NCBI RefSeq assembly: GCF_000002235.5
Contig: NW_022145615.1
Span: forward strand, 32,213,094-32,277,093
DNA: 64,000 nucleotides
DNA from: Strongylocentrotus purpuratus
Lineage: Eukaryota; Echinodermata; Echinoidea; Camarodonta; Strongylocentrotidae
Direction: 5' to 3'
The position numbers were made by a program, and so were the translations under genes. Below the pieces are notes generated by a model. It saw nothing but the letters and a program-made list of their open reading frames with translations. It did no database searches and was not told where the DNA came from. This document shows positions 57,137 to 64,000 of the stretch, in pieces (the stretch's first letter is position 1; the number at the start of each line of letters is the position of its first letter).

Positions 57137-57165
57137 GTCACGTGACCATAGTGGCGTCACGTGAA
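57137..57165. promoter_or_regulatory. Two E-boxes, one a full CLEAR-type site
   Basis: GTCACGTGAC (57137-57146) is a perfect palindrome and the CLEAR/M-box type site bound by MITF/TFE and USF-type bHLH-Zip proteins. GTCACGTGAA (57156-57165) follows 19 bases later, start to start. Another CACGTG lies near 57415. Function is inferred from motif quality and pairing. Confidence 0.35.
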
Positions 57166-57184
57166 AGCAACCATCCCAAAGACG

Positions 57185-57260
57185 TGACTAGGTTTCGAAC
57201 CGAGGTCAATCAGAAAATGTTTGTAGGCGAAGGGAAAACAGCTGACCACGAGACCAACTC
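57185..57260 (-). mobile_element. tRNA-like head of a possible SINE, family D
   Basis: On the - strand TGGTCTCGTGGTCAGCTG resembles an A box region, and GACCTCGGTTCGAAACC carries a B box about 40 bases later. No body can be matched to another copy in the window. The 73-codon + frame across it (57124-57345) is therefore doubtful. Confidence 0.4.
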
Positions 57261-58473
57261 ACAAAATAGTGTGACAAGAAAAGATGTTCGTATTGGTTTC
57301 TTGCCTATATATATGAGTCGGGAAAATTGCCTAAACAAGATTTAAGAGAAGACGGTTATTTTCTGTAATATTTGGACACTCCATTCTCCTACCTACTCTA
57401 TAACAGCGTCATGTCACGTGCCCCCCCCCCCTGCTTCCCGGATGTTATCGACTTAAGAATTCATGCTCATGATAGCTGGCCTCTGCATTTATCTTGATTC
57501 TTTGATTTACCTCCATACTTTAACGTTTTCAATTATATCTATGTATTTATTATGTATTTCAGTTGTCACATTTTATGCAAATCAATTATATTATATCTTA
57601 TTGATGTGATTTGAATATTTTGAATTTGATATGTTAATAAATGCAGAAACATATGCTCTAATATCAGGATAGATAAGTTTTTAAGTATTTTTGATTTAAG
57701 GAAGCAAATGTTTCCAGGGAATAAGTCACTCGTTGGATTAATTATGTAAATTACAGCACTTATGACAGCTAGAAGTAGGCTAAAACGGATAAACCTACAA
57801 ATTTTAAGTGACCCATTTCCATGAATTCTCCAAGCATCGAATAATTTGTCCGCCGTTCAGATTAGGGGCCTTCATTTTGTTTCGCCTACGATTTTCTCGA
57901 CTTTGTTGCATTTTAAGAACGTCAGTAAGGATATCTTCAGGATGTATTTTGAATTAATCCCCGTTTTGCCCACATGTTAAGGTATTTCTCCACTTATTTT
58001 TATTTTTTTAAATCTTCAAAAAAATTAATTAATCTGTGATTGACTTCAAATCAGTGAAATTCTGTCAAAAACTAATTGTTTTTTCTTTTCAAATGTTTTC
58101 AAATACGATTGCGGCAATAGCTAAAATCAAAAGTTTTGTTTTTCGTTATTGTTATAGCACACGCTCCAGACTAGACAAAAATGAAAAAAAAAGAGTTTTT
58201 CAGTATGGCTTTTCTGTCATTTCTGTAAACGAACAGACAGGACGTGTCTGAAAAAATGAAATTCAAGAAACCGCGATGAAAAGCAACAACTCTCTCTTTC
58301 TTGAAGCGTTAAAGGAACACTTTTGTCACAATCTAACTTGGTGTAATATTACCAGGGTTCAAAGGTCAAGATCTGTCTGTCACTCATGCCACATATGAAA
58401 TAATAAACACGGATTTGCAAGGGGAAAAGTGTTCATTTTTGGTGGTCCCTATACTCTTCCTACATACGTCCTT
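57261..58473. other. AT-rich non-coding stretch
   Basis: A C11 tract at 57421-57431. No believable frame. Confidence 0.5.
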
Positions 58474-58555
58474 GTTTTCACGAAGTGACGGTAGTGAGGA
58501 AAATCGTAACGCAAAGTGAAGCAATTTTTTTTCACTACCGTCACTTCGTGAAAAC
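58474..58555. ncRNA. Candidate hairpin with perfect 24-bp stem
   Basis: GTTTTCACGAAGTGACGGTA and four more bases (58474-58497) pair perfectly with 58532-58555; the loop is 34 bases. The stem can be extended inward by weaker pairs (GGAAAAT against ATTTTTTT), leaving about 15-20 unpaired bases. Size fits a pre-miRNA. There is no proof of transcription; a short fold-back repeat or a cis-regulatory palindrome are alternatives. Confidence 0.25.
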
Positions 58556-60216
58556 AGCGATATGTCGGACACCCATGCATGCCTTGGTCCAAACAGTGTT
58601 GGTAACTCCATGGATTGCATCCAGCTAGCTTGGCTTGTTCCGACGATTGTAGGAGAGGTAGATTTGTTATTCATACAGGCCTATGAATCTTAATTTCCAT
58701 ACCATTGAATGAGTTAATTTTCAAATACAGATGTAAGCCTCGATTACATGCTTGGGCTACAATCTCATCCATCATTTTATTCATCAACATAATCAGTCAA
58801 TGTCGTCAATATCAGTCACAGAATGAAATTTGATCAGAAGCATAAGTCGTCCGATGAGTATTATGCATGTATATACTTGGATTTCAAGTTAATATAATCT
58901 GACCCTAAATGAACTATTGCTTCTACCTCTCCTCTGTTCTAAGGACATATTCTAGGAGGGCTGATATAAATCAAAATGAACTATGTATATAATTATCTCA
59001 GTTTCAAATGAACTTATATATATATATAAATGAATTTGTATTCAAACGTACACAGAGTGCTACAAATACTCGCGTTTGAAGAAATAATCGGGCTCCTTGT
59101 TAATATGTTTTTACTTTGTAATAATACACTGGAGGTTATTTTTGCATCTCACACAAATCACAATAGATTCATTCATATCTTGATTAAATTGGTACTAACA
59201 TTAAAGATAGTCATAAAAGTAATTGTAATGATTACAGTTAGTTTTAGTCTTGAGCATACATCTGTTACGCTTGGCAATCATGGTGCCCCAGAAATCCTTT
59301 ACATTTTGAAGGTTTACGACAGGTTTTAGTGGTTCACCTTTGGAAGAGGGCGTCATTTTGATGTACGATCTTAAAATGTTTTCATAATCACTCACAAAAT
59401 ATTGATTCTTGAATTGCAAAGTTTTCTCCTGGTTTGAACCATGAATACAAAATGTATAAGAATTTCACTACGTCCTACGACCGTCACCGTTGTCAGAGCT
59501 CCAAGTCGTGGTTCTATATAAACAAGTGTGCATCGATCCTTGTTTTTCTGAACCTGTCACGATCTTTCCTCGGTCCTCGTCTCTTCCTCGCCCTGCTGAC
59601 ACGTCCACTGTCTACTGTTCTTTTTCAAGAAAAGCATGTGCAAATTGGGGGGGGGGGGGGGGGTGAGGGCCGCGTTCCTCCTTTGGAAGAAAAAAGAGCA
59701 TACAACCAGCATTCTTTAACGGCAAGAAAGGTCTGCACACTTTTCGGATCAACCGGATGACTAATACTAATAGAGAATTTAAGGATGCTCGTAATTAATG
59801 TGAAAATAGTCTGACGACTCGCCCCCTTAAAAAAAAAAAATCATATATTGTTATCATTAACTTTTCATGATTGGTTGTCAGAGAAATACAAGCATTTAAC
59901 ATTGAAACCCTTTTACAAAATATGAGAAACTTATTTCTCTCCTAAACTATAACCTGTCAAGTCATTAGAGTTACCTTCCCACTTCTGCATAACATGAGAC
60001 CCCCACCTCCCCCATGTTTTTCTTTTCCGTTACGTCATGTTGGATTTTATATAATGTTTTGTATTTCTTTTGTTTTTGTTTTGCTTGGAAGAGATTTTCC
60101 TGTCTTCTGTCAGCCTGGAGATAGTTAAATTACTACTATCCTGAAATATTTCGCCGCCTCACTCCTCCTATCGGTCAATCCTGGAATCGCCCCTGAAGTA
60201 GCGTATGTTTTTGCAG
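58556..60216. other. Mostly AT-rich stretch, some exon-like patches
   Basis: A + frame at 58562-58693 (MSDTHACLGPNSVGNSMDCI and so on) is open for 43 codons and has a possible donor GAG|GTAGAT, but the - strand is open too. A TATATAAA box lies at 59515-59522 without a linked gene. A G17 tract is at 59647-59663. Confidence 0.35.
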
Positions 60217-60311
60217 AAGATCTGAAGATGTACGAAATGTTGGAGCTGGACATGACCAGCATGGCGGCTATCCGATTACCCAGAGCTGGCCAAGACATCT
60301 CTGAAAACTAA
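60217..60311 (+). CDS. Probable 3'-terminal coding exon, unknown gene
   Basis: An acceptor GTATGTTTTTGCAG ends at 60216. The exon starts with two bases (AA) that finish a split codon, then reads 30 codons to TAA at 60309-60311. The peptide is DLKMYEMLELDMTSMAAI followed by RLPRAGQDISEN. Codon third positions are mostly G or C, unlike the AT-rich surroundings, which is a good sign of real coding sequence. The same frame stays open upstream to 60129 (including SVNPGIAPEVAYVFA), so the exon could start earlier. No family recognised. The next exon upstream was not found. A GA-rich region follows as 3' UTR or intergenic DNA. Confidence 0.45.
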
Positions 60312-60421
60312 TACCTCTAAAATGGAGCCAAAACGGGCAAGAGGACCCCGTGCACGCACTTACGAGGGGAAGATAATCTGGGAGGTTCGAAGATGATGGA
60401 CGGTAGGACGGAGATAGGGAT

Positions 60422-60735
<314 letters not shown>

Positions 60736-62448
60736 AGTATCCAAGAGATGGGAGAAGAGTGAGAGATAACGAAATAAAGAAACTGTATGCGAGGAACATA
60801 ATGGTAGAATGGAAAACATTAACGTACGTTAAAATCAGAGAATCATAATCATCACACCTAGAAAAAATACAGATTGGTTAAATTGATCAAAAGATATACA
60901 GATAGACAGTGGATCTAAAAAGTACACTGTAAAATAAAGTGTGAGAAATAAAGAGGGAGTAAAGGAATCTTAAATTTCATTGTTTTACGTGAGGTGAAAC
61001 GAAGCGACGAGAGCCTGAGATGAAGAGCGTACAAGGGTATGATACAGACAAGAGAGAGATGCGGCTACCGAGTAAAGTGGTCTCAAATTCCACCATCTTC
61101 CGTGGTCGTGAAAGCTAAAAAGATGCGGCAAGATCGAAGTGGCGCGCATCTCTCTCGCCGAGGCCTTGATTTATCTTCCCCCTTTCCCCACCTCCGCAGA
61201 AAACCTGTTCCCCTTTATCTTTCTTTCTTCTCCTTCTATACCGCGATTCGTAGTTTTCTCCATCGCTCTCAAGAAAATGCGAATATGATCGATTGTTTCT
61301 CGAATGCCGAGGCACGGCTTCGCATCCTGCACTCAAAAAATAAGAAAAAAATCATATACGATGTGAGATAGAGAGAGCAGCAGGTGTGAATCAACGTTCT
61401 ACGCATGCGCAAATCACGAATGGGGATGGGGTCGTCATCTTAAGCTGACGAGGGTCATTGACATATCCATGCCGGTAAGATTTGTTAATTACAAAAGACA
61501 TGCTCACGTCAATGAGCCGTAGTAATTTGTTGTTTTCTAAGAGTGAATTGGTATTGAATTCGCAGTGAAATGATGGGAAATAACCGTATAAAACGGAATA
61601 AGTAATATATTTTTCTTCGCAGCTTTATGAAATATAGGTTAAGAATATGGGTTTGTCGTCTGTGCCAAGGAGTCTTACAGTGCAGGAAAATATATCCAAC
61701 AATAACCTAGGAAAATAATGACAGGGTTGAAATATGATTAAGCGATTAAGTAGAACGTTGACATATTGTGTCATCACCTCAACAGAGTCATTTCAAATCA
61801 GTTCTGATTGACTGTCAAATTTCACTCAATTTTAGAGCAAAATATTGTAGCATCGCGGTTTTGTGTACAAATTCAACACACTCATTCAGTCAGTAATGTC
61901 ATCTAAAGCATTTCCACCATTCCCCTTGAAATCGTCCTGGTTTAATTCTCTCTTCATTCTTTTCCTCCGCCTATCTCCTTCGATGAGGAAAATTTCATCT
62001 TGTTGATGAAAATTGAGGGTCCGGTAAGATAATGAACGGATCATCATGCATCCTGGCTGCCAGAGACTCCGGCGCCCGGATGGACACCTGTTCGCTGGTC
62101 TGTGATGTCCCAGTGATTGGGACTGGAAGATGTTCTTCTTGTCTTGGAGTATGATAAGAAATAAAATAGTGCAAGGTGGGGTTGAGATCAGTGATTAAGT
62201 AGCCAGGGCGAGGGGCGGAGAGGGAGAGGGGGGGGGGGGGGGGTGTTGAGATGGTGGAGATGAAGAAGGAGGACAGGGGGAGAAGTACCGTCTAATCCGG
62301 TATTGTGTGAAAGGAGGAGAGGTGGAGTGAAGTGTCCATTTACTTAGCATAACATTCATTTCAAAGTGTATCTTTTGCCATCTTTACATTCGCCTTCAAC
62401 TCAATTCGTAAAAAATTTCTAACTTGTGTATTTCTTATTTTGTTACAG
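60736..62448. other. Non-coding stretch with GC-richer islands
   Basis: Islands lie at 61000-61420 and 62030-62130. The first has a 110-codon + frame (61039-61371) with natural but unrecognised composition and a possible acceptor CCACCTCCGCAG. The second contains CACCTG E-box-type words. A G16 tract lies at 62228-62243. Confidence 0.4.
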
Positions 62449-62636
62449 AGCGAGGCAAGTAACATGTATGACAAATTTGACTGACAGCCAATTAATTGTG
62501 CTATAATGGATTCGGATAAAGTACATGTATGCCATAGCCATGATAATGGTGATGTATGTTTTCTCATTTCAACTGTTTCACTTGCCTCTTCTCCTTCTAC
62601 AATGATCTTTAAAGCTACTGTTAAAGGTAAGATCAG
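62449..62636 (+). CDS. Possible first coding exon, unknown gene
   Basis: A strong acceptor (TTCTTATTTTGTTACAG) ends at 62448 and a strong donor (AAAG|GTAAGA) begins at 62637. Read from the acceptor, the frame stops after 11 codons (SEASNMYDKFD). An ATG at 62506 in the same frame (context CTATAATGG) opens 43 codons to the donor, with peptide MDSDKVHVCHSHDNGDVCFL and then SSPSTMIFKATVKG. So either a 5' UTR is spliced onto a first coding exon, or the acceptor leads into a short terminal exon. A 94-codon - strand frame overlaps (62361-62645) and is the main alternative. No family recognised. Confidence 0.28.
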
Positions 62637-62984
62637 TGCATCCAACCCTTTAACTTCTCAACGCATCATTTTACCAACCATTTCTCAACCCTTATGTCGT
62701 ATCCCCTAACAGCACTCCCCGGATCAAGTTCTGACGGACTTTAGAGGTCAATTTACACGCCATCGCACCTGTACACTGGAGCCGTGTAACAGACACCTTA
62801 TTGACGCATCCGACATCGTGTTTTATAGCATAGATAGCCCCCTGGTAGTGGGTCCAAACCACTAGGAGAGTCTGATGAGATCACGCTCTTTAAGGGGAGG
62901 GGTGCAACTTCCAATCGGAACTTGGGCATGATGGGGTAAAATGGAAAAAGGTGCATTGCCCCCTCATTTTGGTGGTCAGGCCTT
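62637..62984. other. Non-coding stretch
   Basis: GC-richer at 62700-62900, with no recognisable feature. Confidence 0.45.
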
Positions 62985-63340
62985 AGTGATCCGATGTTTT
63001 ACATGGGAGACATTTGCTTAGGTTTTTAATTTGTCAATTGGATAAGGGTTGCAATTGGGTCGTACATTAGTCTTGGGTTAGGGTTAAGGTTAAGTATGTG
63101 TTTTTTCAGGGTCGAAATTAGTGAGCAATTCGGTTGATGTCCGCGGAGCAACTGTCGTCGAAGAATTTGTCGTACAACCCGTCGTTTCACTGGGCCTGAA
63201 CGATCTAATCCTAACCCTCAGCTTTATATATGTTTAGGGTAAGGATAAGGGTTAGGTATGGTGTTTGGTTCAGTGTTGACATTAAGAATTCGATTAATGT
63301 AGGAAACTGACATCGAATCAAATGTCGCCGGAGCATGTCT
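62985..63340. repeat. Dispersed repeat with GGTTA-rich core, copy 2 plus a partial third
   Basis: 62985-63180 matches 8735-8935 block by block (GTGATCCGA, GGGTTGCAATTGGG, GGGTTAGGGTTAAGGTTA, GGAGCAA, GTACAACCC). A further partial copy (AGGGTAAGGATAAGGGTTAG ... CCGGAGCA) follows at 63230-63340. Class unknown. Confidence 0.6.
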
Positions 63341-63485
63341 CTTAAAACCGCGTTCTTTCGTTGAATCTGAGCAATATGTTTCTCAATGACCGATGGGCCG
63401 AAAAGAAAATCTAAAACACGTTTACGTTTATGCAACAGGCTAACATAAATATTTACGCGAGATGTATCTTGAGATGCTATCCGAT

Positions 63486-63499
63486 GTTGCCATGGTTAC
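63486..63499 (-). promoter_or_regulatory. Consensus RFX X-box
   Basis: On the - strand GTAACCATGGCAAC fits the X-box consensus GTNRCC, two bases, RGYAAC at every position. RFX factors bind such boxes near promoters of ciliary genes across animals. If functional, a ciliary gene start could lie within a few hundred bases, possibly on the - strand, but none is visible here. Confidence 0.45.
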
Positions 63500-64000
63500 T
63501 TGACTGATGTGGATGTTGGTATTGTTTGGTTATGGTCATGTATCTATCTTACGTGTGGACACACATGTGCTCGGATCCCCTGCAATGGATACCGTGTTCG
63601 TATGGACCCTACATAATTTTCTTTGCTTGTTCAACGACCTTATCATAAATAAGGAAGGGTGTCCAAAATATGGCGACTAACAGTCTGAATCACCAATTTT
63701 ATGTTATATTCTTTTCATTATTCTTAGTCTTAGATTAAACCTTAGACATGGTTAAAACTGCATAAGTTGTTAATTCAAATATTTTTGAAAATATTGTTTT
63801 AAAAATCTGCTGGGTAACTTAATGATACATTGGCATCATTTTATTTCTTAACGTTGTGAACACTATGGTCTGAAAATTCAATATCCATAGATCGAAGGTA
63901 TACATATCAGCATACCAGTCAAATGTTTGGCGGGATTTTCTGGTTATTATGATTTTTTCCATTTCAGACATCACATTGAAAAATAAACGATATTAGAATG
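63500..64000. other. AT-rich non-coding stretch
   Basis: No frame, repeat or RNA gene recognised up to the end of the window. Confidence 0.5.

Noticed and set aside
59515-59522. TATA box promoter
   Set aside because: TATATAAA is common in AT-rich DNA, and no convincing first exon follows.
63075-63100. Interstitial telomere repeat
   Set aside because: GGGTTAGGGTTAAGG is short, imperfect and part of a longer dispersed repeat, not a TTAGGG array.

Overview
The window looks like animal nuclear DNA, most likely from a marine invertebrate deuterostome, with an echinoderm (sea urchin type) as my best guess. The signs are AT-rich DNA with long (GA)n/(CT)n tracts, poly-G/C runs of 11-22 bases, trinucleotide arrays, tRNA-derived SINE-like repeats, short MITE-like elements, and small GC-richer patches about 1 kb apart that may be exons or conserved non-coding elements. 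There is no bacterial gene layout, rRNA cluster, intact stand-alone tRNA gene or CRISPR array. The organism call comes from texture and is not proven. No complete protein-coding gene can be read, and no open frame is recognisable as a known protein family.

Layout. 1-9.96 kb: AT-rich and mostly T-over-A on the + strand, with two exon-like patches (1064-1186 and 5999-6096). It reads like the end of a + strand gene with a long 3' UTR. 10.55-11.15 kb: a degenerate 35-bp minisatellite. 11.2-14.3 kb: SINE-like pieces and an almost perfect 137-bp inverted repeat with a 34-bp loop. 14.3-35 kb: a gene-poor stretch of pyrimidine and trinucleotide arrays with GC-richer islands (15.3, 19.1, 23.1, 29.3, 30.8 and 32.4 kb) that carry candidate transcription factor sites. 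35.2-36.9 kb: a composite element whose inverted ends enclose a 1.2-kb minisatellite. 37.7-38.0 kb: an open patch framed by splice-like sites. 38.9-47.5 kb: a fold-back element, a mariner-like MITE with a TA duplication, and several SINE-like copies. 47.5-56 kb: a possible promoter with a short open frame, GA/CT tracts, a 188-bp duplication and a 27-bp minisatellite. 56-64 kb: paired E-boxes, a short hairpin, a convincing + strand terminal exon (60217-60311), an exon candidate with a strong donor (62449-62636), a dispersed repeat and a consensus RFX X-box.

How it fits together. The simplest reading is intergenic and intronic DNA around two or more multi-exon genes, one ending near 6.1 kb and another near 60.3 kb, both on the + strand. 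A repeat-rich, possibly regulatory interval lies between them. I found no previously undescribed biological system that I can defend. The best items for a second look are the near-perfect palindrome, the TIR element with its internal minisatellite, the pre-miRNA-sized hairpin at 58.5 kb and the exon candidates.
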